Shown here: piece by piece, positions 1-14,486 of the stretch
Layout of the letters: every line of letters begins with the position of its first letter
How positions within the stretch are numbered: the first letter of the stretch is position 1
NCBI GenBank assembly: GCA_025094145.1
Contig: JALLLS010000008.1
Coordinates: 186,001 to 250,000 of the forward strand
Direction: 5' to 3'
Length of the DNA stretch: 64,000 nucleotides
Origin: Spinellus fusiger
Taxonomy: Eukaryota > Mucoromycota > Mucoromycetes > Mucorales > Phycomycetaceae
The notes under the pieces: generated by a model
Databases searched by the model: none
What the model was told of the DNA's origin: nothing
The model's input: the letters and a program-made list of their open reading frames with translations, nothing else
Translations under genes and position numbers: made by a program

Positions 1-177
1 CTTGATGAGAACTTGGATCTCTTGGGCGATGCTACTTCAAGATTGAAGAACATGGCTCTATCGATGAACACTGAGCTTGATAGTCAAAATAAACAACTCA
101 ACAAGCTCACTAAGAAGGTGGATCCATTGAGTGAGAAGCTTGTTATGACAACTCACAAGTTGAACAGTACAAAATAA
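1..177 (+). CDS. SEC9: SEC9/SNAP-25-type t-SNARE, 3' end only
   Basis: The window opens inside a reading frame of 58 codons that ends at the TAA at 175-177. It reads as the end of the second SNARE helix of a SNAP-25/Sec9 protein. It has the typical run LGDATSRLKNMALSMNTELD, then a conserved SQNKQLNKL segment and a THKL tail ending five residues later. The central layer residue, where SNAP-25 proteins carry a glutamine, fits the Gln of the SQNKQ stretch. The family pairs with syntaxin and synaptobrevin at the plasma membrane and drives exocytic vesicle fusion. Only the C-terminus is present, so the N-terminal helix and any introns lie outside the window. It is convergent with RPN1, with 113 bases between the stops. 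The family is clear, but the choice of SEC9 over another SNAP-25 paralogue is inference. Confidence 0.85.
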   Translation, partial: LDENLDLLGDATSRLKNMALSMNTELDSQNKQLNKLTKKVDPLSEKLVMTTHKLNSTK

Positions 178-290
178 CACATCCCAATAAACATGCTATT
201 CTCTCCAATTAACCCACTGACTATTGTTATTGTTATTATTGATTTTTCCCTATACATCTTTTATTCTGCTGATAAAGACACTATTATACT

Positions 291-3774
<3,484 letters not shown>

Positions 3775-4322
3775 GGCGAGTAAAAGGATCGATGAGAGGA
3801 CTTGAGACACAGGGAATGCGCGAGGAAGCACTATAATGAACGCGCAATTACCGGAGCTATGTGCACCACAATAGAGATCCGAAAAGGCTATACGTAATGA
3901 CAAGTGACGTCTCTCATTTGATATTCCGAGAACTACAAGACACCCTCTAACAAAAAAAAAAGCTTCACTAAGAGTCATTGTTTTATTTCTATTATTATCA
4001 TTATGGACAAAGCACATTCTAGTAGTATTTTGTATTTTGATAAACATCATATATTTATATCTATAAATTCCACAGTAACTTCATTGAATGAAAATAAAGC
4101 TCTTGGGAGAAAGAGAATGTTGACGTCTTTTATAAGCCTATGTTTTTCTGAAGATGTGTATTTTTTCCTTCTAATTTATAACACTTATAAGAATGTATTT
4201 TGATTTATTAGGTGAAAATCTTCTGTTATTAAAATCTCGACAGTATAAAGATCATAGCCTACAACCTATAGTAGTTTACAAAAAGTCATGAACCCTTAAA
4301 ATACTAAGTTTATTTTTATACA
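3775..4322. other. Intergenic, upstream of RPN1
   Basis: AT-rich spacer between the RPN1 start and the truncated LINE tail. No ORF with coding character or RNA gene is seen. The first 150 bases presumably hold the RPN1 promoter, but I see no clear core element. Confidence 0.5.
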
Positions 4323-4835
4323 TCGAGACCTTAAGGTAGAGCCATCAGCTGGTAGCTTGCTTATTGAGGCTGCTGATAAGTGTGTTGAGCGGGAATGCCA
4401 AAGCTGCCATATAGAGTGCAAAGACTCCTACAATAAATACTACATTTTCACTCTTCCTCCGATCTCTCCTCTACCACCCATTCTTAACTCGTTTAGCAAA
4501 GCCAGAAGCTGCTAGTGTAGTTGCTGTATTTGTGTCCTCAGGATTGTCCGAGTTGCTCTAAGTATCCCTCGTTGGATTTCGAATCACCACAGGATGACGG
4601 TTATCTTTTTGGTGTCCTAGTTTCCTTGCTGACTTTATGGCCTTTTGGATGTCTATTCTTAATTATCATTTTACTATTATTTCTCATGTTCCATCATTAT
4701 TATTTTCACCTATGTGTATTTAGAGTGTTTATATGTATATCCCAATTTTCAAACAACCTCATAGGGTGTCTATTAGGCCCAGTGTACTATTAGCATCTCA
4801 CACCCAAAATAAAAAGAATACTTTGAATTGTATTA
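4323..4835 (+). mobile_element. 5'-truncated LINE tail (family A, copy 1)
   Basis: From about 4323 the sequence matches the 3' part of the long LINE on the minus strand at 14077-19250: the stretch for the ORF2 C-terminus, the 3' UTR with its CTGTATTTGTGTCCTCAGGA segment, and the terminal run ending TTTGAATTGTATTA at 4835. The same terminal run ends the other two family copies, which sets the 3' boundary. It keeps only about 510 bases, as expected from aborted target-primed reverse transcription. It has no coding capacity left. Confidence 0.8.
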
Positions 4836-7800
4836 GTGTAAAACTCAGGACACTATCTCCAAAGTCATGAGAGTACCTTTTCGGGTTTACATTGTCTTTT
4901 GTTATATTGATACACACCCATCGCACTTACAATTTAAACTTCATAGAATAACATTAATATCATCTGATGTCTTCTAGATATTCGATTGCTTTGGTAAAAG
5001 AACTATCTAATTTAATTAACATAAACTTACTATCATCACTCCTCATGAGTTTATATTGTAGTTCATTAGAACAAAGCATATAACATTACTGCTCAGGAGT
5101 CTAATATGGATTCTCATGAGCCTATTAATGTCTTACTTTTGTTTGTCTCTAGTGGTTATAATAGGTCTGATAGGAGAGTTGAGTGATTAGAGACTCTATT
5201 CACAATAACATTATTAAATACAATTATTACTGAAAAATACATTGTGACAGCAAGGATAAATTCTATCTTGGTCTAATGATGAGTATACCAGATATATATT
5301 ACTATTGCTCTCAATACTCTATTATAAATATCTTTATTGATTCAACTTGTTAGGGCCAGTCTCAAGCATGTGTTTTTTAGTGAGAACTGAGAAAACTAAT
5401 TACAGTGAAAAGAAACATGTTGAATGTGTAAGATGTCTCGGTGATGCTGATGTTGTTTTCTATCACCTCAATAAGATGAGCAGAGTTAGTGCCGAAATGA
5501 GTCTCTTTATAATACATTTCGTGGTTCTGGAAATAAGCATGATGTTGTTTAGTAAAGCGGATATAAGAGAATATACAGCTATAGAAGTTTTGAGAGACAA
5601 TTAATTTTACTCCATCAATTTACTAAAAAGAAATCCAAATGATCAATCAGTACAGTAGATAACGGCGACACTCATACACTTGATAGAATCTGATCTTATT
5701 CAAGTGTAGGTAAGAACTTTATAAGATAAAAACGTCATAAAACAAAATTCATATGATGTAAAATCTAATACTACAGAGAACCTTTATTGTGGGTAGGAAA
5801 CATGTTTTAAACAGATAAAATTGCATCATTATTGGCTAGCGGCATGAGAAGAGTAAAGTAGAAATATAGACAGCGATTGACTCTGCCAGCGACATAATTG
5901 TAGTCTAGCGTCATTCAAAAACAACTAGTCTTCGTACAATCAAATAGTACTATTAGGCGAGGACAAATCAATAAGGGACTTTATGGAAAGTAAACATCTT
6001 ACGTATTTGATTGTCGATATCATTCACAATCAGTACACATAATACACTATCAAATGCATCTAACAGATTTACTAACGCAAATCTCTCGATTTGAATCGTG
6101 CAAATCAGTCACATCAGACAACCCATATCGAGATCACGCATAATCAACCGGTTTCAAAACACCATCAAAAGATAGACAATGTGAGGTTCACTTTTGATTA
6201 GTGTGTCTATTATGTTACTGTTAATAATAATTTTTTATCTTTTTATTATTATTATTTTGCAACCCCACAATGTAGGTAATGGACTGGAAAAAATGGCAAG
6301 ACTTTAAAAACCCTCGGAATATATGAACTATAATGACTTGGCACTGTAGATATCAACTTATATAAGTCTCATATAGAGCGCAAAGGAATGTGTAAAGAAA
6401 AAAAGGTGAATTCTGGTCGCCTATCTATAGTCTTTGAAAAGGATGTCTGACTATTAAATCTGTGACTCTTACTCATCCGATAGTTTTTTTTTCACTTCAG
6501 CTGATTGTAAAAAAAAAACAGTCTCTGTAATTGCCTTTTCTTTAGTGAGTAAGTGTATGATTTAATTAAGTCAATCTATTTTAGACAGGAGTAAAAAAAC
6601 AATAGAACTTTTAGAATAGCTATGTATATCCGTGGGGTGTATTTAGCAGACAAGAAAGATCAAGCCATGATACTAGTTTAAAAGGAGATTCCAGATATAC
6701 AGTCGGAGTGATGCTTATAATTACCCACAGTGTACTAACGGTGGATAGGATCAATAATCCCGTGCATTATTTGCCCTTTTTTTTAGTGTTATTTATTTAT
6801 TCTAAGAAATGTTTTGTTTGATATTTTAGTCATATTTCTACCAAAAAATCAAGAGAATAAGATCTACCATTGATACCAAGATAGTATATACATAACAACA
6901 GTAAACAGTCGGCGAAAGAATCATCTGCATTAATGCAAGGCTACAAAGTCGATATGGGTTTTTTTGTCGTCTCTCTTGTAAAGCCATTCAAATTCAATGG
7001 TTGCTTATTAATCTATACAGTAGTATTTGAATAGATTAGATAATATTATTTATCAGTATTAAATTATAGAAATAGTGATAGTGACTAGACTAAGAGTACT
7101 TGATACCATGATTCTATCACTATCAAAAATACGATAAGCTATACCAACATTTATAATCAAAACAGTCTCCAGCAAAAAAATGATTAACACCAACTATCTA
7201 GACTAAGAAGACAGAAAGAATTCAATAAATTTAAGTTGTATAGCGTTATAAAATTGAATAAACTTATATCAATGATTGCTATTACTTTTAAAAAAAATCT
7301 TGTGTGCTTCTTATCTGCATCTACTTAGACCTTCAAAGTGAATACTTTTCAAGTAATTTTTCATGATCTTTGCACTGGTATATACAAAAACTATTAAGAT
7401 AGCTATAAAACAAAAGAAATAAGCTTGAAAACATATACCAATAGACTATAGCATAGATTTATGTCAGGATAATTATAGATAAACTTTTCCATTGGTCTCC
7501 CTATAGTTCTTATCTTAACCCAAAAAACTGATTTTTGGAGTTAAATAAAAAATAATATGCATAATAGAAAGATTCAATAAATCTCTAAGAGACCTGAATG
7601 TCGCCATCATTCTATAACGTGATACAGTACATAATGAATATACGGTCAATATCATTGCCATAATAGAGTGAAGGTGCAAGGTTCTAATAGATGCCAATAG
7701 TAAGCCCATAAGGTATAGAGGAATTCTCAAATCAAATGACTAACTATAGTACAACTTTTAATATATAATACTTGAAATTCAAAAGACTATGACAGAGAAT

Positions 7801-8229
7801 TACAAGGCTACAGCAATAAGGAGGTGAGATATTCAAACTAAAACAAAATTCCCTGAGTTTTTTCACGTGTTGTGTTTCACTCTAATCAGTGTAAAACTAT
7901 CTTTATTCTCTTTATTTAATTTTTTTTATAATAAAAAATAGCAACAAAGTCATTATTTATTTGGCTAGTATTATAAAAGAATAATAAAAAAATGAGCAAT
8001 TAAAAATTAAGATAGAAAATGAACTAATGAAAGATAGACTATTGTTTGAATATATGTGTGCCCCTATAACCTACAATCTGATCACCTTGAAAGATTATAG
8101 CACATGACATCCACCTCTCTATGTGATGAGCGCGTCATCATTTATTTATCAATATTAGACGTTTTTTCACAGGGAAACTTTTTTTTCTTCTTTCTTTAAA
8201 CGAACATCACTCACTGATTTTTTATCGAT
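4836..8229. other. AT-rich gene-poor spacer
   Basis: About 3.4 kb of low-GC sequence with poly(A)/poly(T) runs and short ATT-type repeats. The open frames here (for example 5347-5604) are short, have no domain I recognise and look like chance. I see no RNA gene. Old, unrecognisable transposon relics are possible. Confidence 0.5.
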
Positions 8230-8916
8230 ATGAACAACTTCTTCTCTCTCTCTTTCTCCGCTGCTTGCAGCATGGACGTGTTTTGTGAGGTGACACCCTC
8301 TGTTGCCTTCGACAACATGGTGATGATGTTTAAAAATATGAGCCTGGACTCTACTGAGCCAATAGACGTGGACATGGACGTGGACATGGCCATGGCAGAA
8401 GAACAGCTTATGGAAAGCTGTAGTGCAGGCACTGAGGGCATGGACTTGGACATGCCTTATGAGGTGTTGACCTATGCACCGGTTCTACCTCTGGCTCCAT
8501 TCAGGGATTCCCCCGGATCTACAGGTGGACTCTACGGCTTTGAGTCGAGAGAAAGCCTGGGCCCTGTGCCGCACTGGGACACCTTCTCTTCGGAGGAGGT
8601 AGAAAGTGTTGAGATGGTCAGCGAAGTGTCCCACGACGATGCACTGGGTGATACTCAGTCTGAGGGCAGTAGATCTGATGAGGATGATGGACAATCATCC
8701 ATCATTAGCAACAACGAGCTATTGGAGTTGCTACATGACTACATTGGTGTGGAAGAACCCTCTGGCGTTGACTCCGACGATTTGTCGGGTGTTGACCTGG
8801 AGGGTGTGCTCAATTCCCCTTTGGAAAGTGACTCGGAGGATTTTGCTGGCGCTGAGGGTCGCTCTTTGCGGAGTGACGATTTAGTTGGCGATGATCTGGA
8901 GGATACTTCAGATTGA
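8230..8916 (+). CDS. Hypothetical acidic protein, possibly a truncated pseudogene
   Basis: An uninterrupted 228-codon frame in locally GC-richer DNA. The product is strongly acidic and rich in Asp, Glu and Ser, with a Met-Asp-Val repeat near residues 35-60 (VDMDVDMAMAEEQ) and acidic C-terminal blocks such as ESDSEDFAGAEG and DDLVGDDLED. There is no signal peptide, membrane span or catalytic motif that I recognise. A second possible start is the Met at residue 15 (MDVFCEV). After the TGA at 8914-8916 the same frame stays protein-like to about 9360 but meets further stops, so this may be the N-terminal part of a decayed longer gene. Function unknown. It stands at the edge of a transposon-rich block. 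Confidence 0.5.
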   Translation: MNNFFSLSFSAACSMDVFCEVTPSVAFDNMVMMFKNMSLDSTEPIDVDMDVDMAMAEEQLMESCSAGTEGMDLDMPYEVLTYAPVLPLAPFRDSPGSTGGLYGFESRESLGPVPHWDTFSSEEVESVEMVSEVSHDDALGDTQSEGSRSDEDDGQSSIISNNELLELLHDYIGVEEPSGVDSDDLSGVDLEGVLNSPLESDSEDFAGAEGRSLRSDDLVGDDLEDTSD

Positions 8917-9360
8917 AGCCGGGACACCCAGCTCTGGAACGGTTTGGCACCAGATGTGTAGAATGTCTGAGTGCGTGGTGTTGATTTGCCTGTAGAAAAC
9001 AGTGATCTTGATGCCGGTGATGAGAATACCAGTGACATATCAAACAAAAGTGATTTTTTGTGATATGTGACCCCATCCAGGACTCTGTTCCTGAAGGCAA
9101 AGTGCTGCCATGTCGAGCCAATTATTTGTGGGGACTTGTTTCTACAGATGAGGAAGCTGGTGTGGTATAATCTGAGCACGTTCGAGTCGAAGGCCGAACG
9201 TCTCCCCAATGGATTTACCAAGAGATATTGGGCGACACTGGTACAGAATGGAGCCACAAACAGATGGTAGTGTATCCCCCTCCTTCCTGAATTTGTCGGT
9301 GTCTGTTCTGAGATGGTGTATGGAAGCAATGTTGAAGATATGATGGATGCTAGATATTAG
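8917..9360 (+). pseudogene. In-frame continuation of the acidic ORF with several stops
   Basis: Reading on in the frame of the 8230 ORF gives protein-like text (GVDLPVENSDLDAGDENTSD at about 8980-9040, then a basic and aromatic stretch at 9067-9270) broken by TAG near 8959, TGA near 8968, TGA near 9060 and TAG near 9268. The acidic style carries on past the first stop. All the stops could come from a C-to-T change at CAG or CGA codons. I recognise no domain. Chance read-through cannot be excluded. Confidence 0.35.
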
Positions 9361-9584
9361 TTCCTCTATCTGATCATTGTCTGAAGTTTCTATTCTCCAA
9401 GGTGATGGCGAGCCGTAGTGTGCCCGAAGGTAAGAAAGAAAAAAAGAAAGATTGATTGATCTATGATCTATGATACATACTAATTTTGAATTTGAATCTG
9501 ATTATATATGTAGACGTCGTAGGTGTGGACGGTTGCGTGGCGGTGTTTATCAGTGGGTCTGGGCTTTGCGTTGGCCTTGTTGGT
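9361..9584. other. Spacer before the minisatellite
   Basis: Short stretch without a supported gene. It holds a small A/G-rich tract near 9430-9455. Confidence 0.4.
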
Positions 9585-9714
9585 GGGTCTTGCTGTTGGG
9601 CCTTGTCTTTGGGCCTTGTCTTTGGGTCTCGCTGTTGGGCCTTGTCTTTGGGTCTCGCTGTTGGGCCTTGTCTTTGAGTCTTGCTGTTGGGTCTCGCTAT
9701 TGGGACCTGTCTTT
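9585..9714. repeat. Minisatellite with a 13-base unit
   Basis: About ten 13-base units, alternating mainly between GGGCCTTGTCTTT and GGGTCTCGCTGTT. Because 13 is not a multiple of three, the array stays open in all three plus-strand frames and creates overlapping Gly/Leu/Trp-rich ORFs and a Pro/Gln/Arg-rich minus ORF. None of these is likely to be a gene. The array ends in degenerate units at about 9702-9714. Confidence 0.85.
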
Positions 9715-11214
9715 GGTTCTGGGCTTCTTCTGGTCTCATTGTTTGGTATGTCTTTAACATTGGTTTTATAATTTCTTTTGGTATTATCTTAGACTCTTTG
9801 TTCTAGAATCTTGTTGACCTTGTCAACATTCATGCTACTGAAACTACCATTGTTATTTTCTTGATCTTTTGCTTTGGACCTGTTTTTGGCATCTTTGTTG
9901 AATATGACTTTGTCAAATCTTTTGATTCACTTATCACCTTATCACAATCATCGCCTTCTACTGTGTTATCCTTGATTGATGGGTATTTATATTTCATGTT
10001 TACTATTGACTATTTATTATACTTACACTATACATTTTCTAGACTTAGACTAAAGAAACGAGGATGAAGTTCAAGTTTTTTTGGTAGTTTGGAATCTTGT
10101 TATATTTAATTTATGGTATGTATATTATTGCCTTGAAATGTTTTCTGACGTAAAATTGTGATATATATATATATATGTGTGTGTGTGTGTACTATTATGT
10201 CTAAAGAGAGAAGGAAAGAGAGAGAAAGAGAAGAGAAAAAAGAAAAATCAAAGACAATTGAATGAACATATATATGGAGATCATCAAATATTTTTTATTG
10301 TATAAAAGGATCATAGAAACAGGTAAGCCAAATTATATAACAGAATAATATACGTATAATACTCTCTGTAAATTCACTACTCATAGATATCAAGATCAAA
10401 TAAAAAATAGTAAAAATATTAAACTGAAATTCTTTATGTAAACTTGGAGAGAAAGAAGGTAAGAAATATCGTCTCGGGCAATAATAATTCTTATTATCAT
10501 CTTTTCTCATATATTTAGTTTTCAATTGACTATCAGATCTTTTCAAATCACAGCCGGAATATTCATTAATAGCTGTATGAGTGTATTTCACCAACAGTCT
10601 AAATTACTAAGTACTTCCTAGCACATAAAGTACTAATGAGATTGATAACAGACGCACGCATGTTACTGTAAGACAGTTTCTTTCTATTATATTCAAATAT
10701 CGTCATAGTAAAGCATAGTAGGCATATGGAGATGACTACTGTGATTTTTTTATAAAAAAAAATACAACTATTCTTGTAGATTACTTTATTATGGTTAAAT
10801 TAGCCTTGGCATTCATTGACACTACTAATGGTCCATTTGTTTTTATTTACTTATTTGATAAATTAAAGCAATTATTTACTTATTTACTTTATTGTGTTCT
10901 TACTGATTTATTTTCAACAGAAAAATTCAATGTTAGGCTTAAGTTCAGCGATACAGTAGAGATATTAGCAAAAAAATTACATGGTAAACTTAAAAATGAC
11001 TAAGATGATATTTAGTTAGCGATTTCTATATACTTAGAAATGAAGCTGGTAGTGATGGGCTATTTTAGAAAGCAATAAAGAGATGAAATGCCATGGCCAA
11101 CCACTGTCTACAATTTTTATTTATTTATTAGTTATATGCATACAGTATTAAAACTATCAGAAAAAGTTTTTATGACCGAATAAAAGAATGTATAACATAA
11201 GCCAACAAAATTTG
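9715..11214. other. AT-rich spacer with microsatellites
   Basis: No supported gene. It holds a (TA)n(TG)n dinucleotide tract at about 10160-10190 and a purine-rich GA/GAAA tract at about 10204-10240. Open frames at 9861-10067, 10295-10594 and 10791-11003 are low in complexity and show no recognisable domain. Confidence 0.5.
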
Positions 11215-11216
11215 TA

Positions 11217-12557
11217 CAGTCATACAATATTAGAAAGTATACGATTTTCATTTTTTGAAGTCCTGAGAAGGAACATGCTTCACGGATAAAAAGGCTGAGA
11301 CCTCAAAACACATACTAATGACTTCAAATTCAACACAAAGTTAGTTTAACATATTGTTTATATTAATGTATATAATTTTTTATTTAATATTGTGTTGGGC
11401 CACTTTTAGCATCAATAACTGCCTGGTAGCGATCCTTCATTGAGCCAACTAAACGTTCGGCAAGATCGACGTGGATATTTCCCCAAGCTTCTTCTAAGGC
11501 TATCTTGAGCTCATCGATATTATTAATACCGGCCCTCTTGTCATTGATAAGCTTATCAAGACAGCTTCAGAGATGTTCAATGGGGTTGAGATCAGGACTT
11601 TGGGCAGGCCAGTAATCAAAGCGCCTGATTTGATGTGTGTTTTTCCACCATGTTGTATAGCCACCTATATGGCAGCTAGCCCCATCTTCTTGGAATATGA
11701 AGTCCCTGTCCTCCTTCTCATTCAATTCAATGAATCATGGCAGAAATTTTCCTCCCAAAATATTGACATATACGTCCTGATTTACAGTGCCATCAATAAA
11801 GACCAAAGGCCTAACTCCACCTGCCCAGAAACAGCTCCAGATCATTATGCTACCTTTCCCCTCATTTGATTGTAGGTACACTATGAGCAGCCTTATACCT
11901 ATCCCCTATCTTTCGAATCACTCTGGCTCCTCCCTGGTAACCCTCTACTTCAAACTGTGACTCATCAGACTATACAACACATCTCCAGTCCTCAGGAGTT
12001 CAATTGACCCGTTCCTTCGCCCAACGAAGTCTTTTCTTCGTGTTTTCTTCAGACAACCTTGGATTGTGTGCTTTAAAATAAGAATCAGACCCAACCTGGT
12101 GTATGTATTTGATGAATGTTGCTCTACAGATGATTATCTCATGTGCTTTAAGTTCCAAATTTATATAGTTATAGGAGGCCAATGGGTTGCCTCTTAGAAT
12201 GGCCTCAAGTCGTCTGAGGTCTCTCTCGTTTATATTTTTGTGTGCACCAGAGCTAGAATTCGGTAGAGGTGTACCATTAGTCTTGATTCTACTAATGATA
12301 TTCTGGACAGTAGACTTGCTAATGCCAACGACCTTTGAAATGCTAATCATGGAGCAATTATCGTATTTTAAGCCATTAAACACCCCATTACTCTCTTTCT
12401 TTAATCTTATTATAAACTCTATATTTTCTGGTTGAAGATTCTGCGTTTGACATTTGAGATTGTTTAATGGAATGTGATTCTGTAGTAAAAAGAAGAAGAA
12501 TCATGTTTAAAAATGCATAAATTAGGGGGTCGTATACTTTCTAATGTTGTGTGACTG
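11217..12557 (-). mobile_element. Tc1/mariner element no. 1, full length with both ends
   Basis: A 1341-base element with terminal inverted repeats of about 28 bases that differ at only two positions (left end CAGTCATACAATATTAGAAA, right end the inverse with C for T at two sites). It is flanked by TA on both sides (11215-11216 and 12558-12559), the target duplication of this superfamily. The minus strand carries a decayed transposase. Confidence 0.88.
11393..12383 (-). pseudogene. Tc1-type transposase with a DDE domain, inactivated
   Basis: Minus-strand reading starts with helix-turn-helix text (ISISKVVGISKSTVQNII, about 12360-12300) and continues to the catalytic region. The first catalytic Asp is in SDESQFEVEG, the second near FQEDGASCH, and the third acidic residue in the typical block WPAQSPDLNPIEHL near 11600-11560. 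Stops interrupt it. Two are close together near 11985-12005 in what should be the conserved Trp-Trp region, consistent with TGG to TGA and TGG to TAG. Others are further on. The N-terminal frame is also shifted near 12370-12440. No active enzyme is expected. Confidence 0.88.
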
Positions 12558-12593
12558 TATTCCTTATTGAGCTATTTTGAACCAAATAATCTA

Positions 12594-12640
12594 CACACCA
12601 GGAGATCTTTAGGATATAAAAGGAAATAGTCGAAATACAA
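12594..12640 (+). repeat. Isolated end of the CACACC TIR family
   Basis: Starting at 12594, after a TA, the sequence CACACCAGGAGATCTTTAGG matches the left ends of the TIR elements at 13490, 33312 and 47699. I find no partner right end nearby, so this looks like a solo or truncated copy. The similarity fades after about 45 bases. Confidence 0.5.
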
Positions 12641-13086
12641 TTGTTTAAGAAATAACATCGATTTGAAAGGGAGCAAAAATAAATTATGTATTCATGTTAG
12701 TTTTTAAACAAATAAAGATTATTATGTAGATTTACCTATAGATATCTAAATCCTGGAGAAACCCACTTTCGATGTGGCGATATAGTAAAATATGAATACA
12801 AATATCTATTTTTCTCAACAGAATGAAACTGGTCTGTGGCGACCATTTAAGACCTCTTCTGTGATTGTATAGATATTCTTTAATGCATTCACATTTCTGT
12901 TCCAAACAATTCCACAACTTTGGTAAGCGTGGATATTATTGAAATTCACTAATACCTCGGTGAGGATATTTGTGTTATAAGTGTGGCAGATCTTGAGAAC
13001 AAAAATAAGAGTAACTGTTAGAAAAGCTTTTTATATTGGGTAAGAGGTCAATCAGGTTTACTCTCGATTTTCGAAATTTATCAACA
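12641..13086. other. Spacer without a recognised gene
   Basis: AT-rich stretch with short chance ORFs only (for example 12732-12917). Nothing recognised. Confidence 0.4.
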
Positions 13087-13380
13087 TCAACCATAAGAAG
13101 ATCTCCATCTTTTTGTCTCATTTTTCAATGATTGATATAACACTCTTGGTAAATCAACACGACGACCTTTAAACTTGATATTATCTTTTCCCTTCATTCC
13201 TGTGCTATAGACAACGACTGGCAGTTTGGTAGGATCATACTCCAATCCTTTTAGGTGCCAATACCCCTTTTTAATAATAAAATAATAGTAAAAATAATGA
13301 GTCCAAGATGTATTAACATACTCTATGTGCATATCGTATTACCCTTGCACTGGCACCTTCTTCTTGCCTTTGCCTTTTTA
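13087..13380 (-). pseudogene. Transposase-like fragment (RuvC-type, OrfB/Fanzor-like?)
   Basis: Minus-strand fragments read like one decayed protein. The upstream frame has a basic stretch with RVIRYAHRVC, and a shifted frame has LPVVVYSTGMKGKDNIKFKG followed by RRVDLPRVLYQSLKNE. The G-M-K/G-K-D-x-x-K-F-K-G-x-R pattern followed by a ValLeuTyr-type helix resembles, from memory, a protein family that is common in Mucorales genomes and ends in a zinc ribbon like the IS605 OrfB/TnpB group. The zinc ribbon itself is not visible here. It is a fragment only, and the assignment is tentative. Confidence 0.35.
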
Positions 13381-14486
13381 ATGGATTCACTGGGTTTATT
13401 ATAGTAAAAGAATATACAATAGAAACTGACTAACATGTCAGACATAATAAACATACACAAACACTCACCAGATCAAAATTGTTGGTTTACACACCCAAAG
13501 ATTTTTGGGATATATAAAGAAATATCCTAAGAATATAATCGCAATATTCTTATGATTGGCTAATGTGTTTGAAAAGAACCTTTTCGCTGTCTGTGTGTCT
13601 TAGCATTGACTATGGACTGTGTAATTAAATACTATAAAGTTGGATAAAAGGAATAAGTAAAGCTGACATTGCAACTCAATCACTGAATTTATTGTTTAAC
13701 ATAGTTTGTTATCCATAAGCCCACAGTATAACAATCAAGTACTCGTCAAGAGGAGCATAACTGAGCAAGGTAACGTGCCATTATTAACAAAGGGAAACAA
13801 TAGAGAGAAGTGATAGACACTACCATGGACTATTCTGAAAGTAAAAAGGTAAATAATGTCTTCATCTCGGCTTGAGCTCATTGTAATCCACAAGACACTC
13901 AATGTATTGTTATTAAGCAGAGGCTCTCAAGTCAGTCTTAGGTGGTCTTCTACAAGGTCAATAATGTCTAGAGTATACTCCTGAGCATATTTATCTATCT
14001 CTTAAGGATAAAACACAAGGCCTTTAGGGTATAGATTCTATTGCTATGAGGGGGTACACTCAGGCAGTGGCTATAGTAATACAGTTCAAAGTATTTTTAT
14101 TTTTGGGTGTTGGTTGCTATTCGCGTATTGGGCATGTTAGCCACCCTATGAGATCGTTTGAAAAATAAGAATAAACATTGAAACACCAAATACATAAGTG
14201 AAAAAAACAATGCAAAGAGAGAAGAGACGGAAAGAAAAGAGAATATAAAACCTCAATGAGGGAAAAATGATGAAAAATGATGAAAAGTGGGTAATGATGG
14301 TAAAATGGGAATTATGAATAGACATCCAAAAGGCCATAAAGTCAGCAAGGAAACCAGGACACCAAAAAGATAACCGTCATTCTGTGGCGATTCGAAATCC
14401 AACGAGGGATACTTAGAGCAACTCGGACAATCCTGAGGACACAAATACAGCAACTACACTAGCAGCTTCTGGCTTTGCTAAAAGGG

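Noticed and set aside
8739..9329. 196-codon minus ORF opposite the acidic ORF
   Set aside because: Its Ser/Pro/Lys-rich text is the antisense of the acidic codons. The plus strand has the better start and composition.
9461..9771. Overlapping long ORFs on both strands (Gly/Leu/Trp-rich and Pro/Gln/Arg-rich)
   Set aside because: They are produced by the 13-base minisatellite, which stays open in every frame. Not genes.
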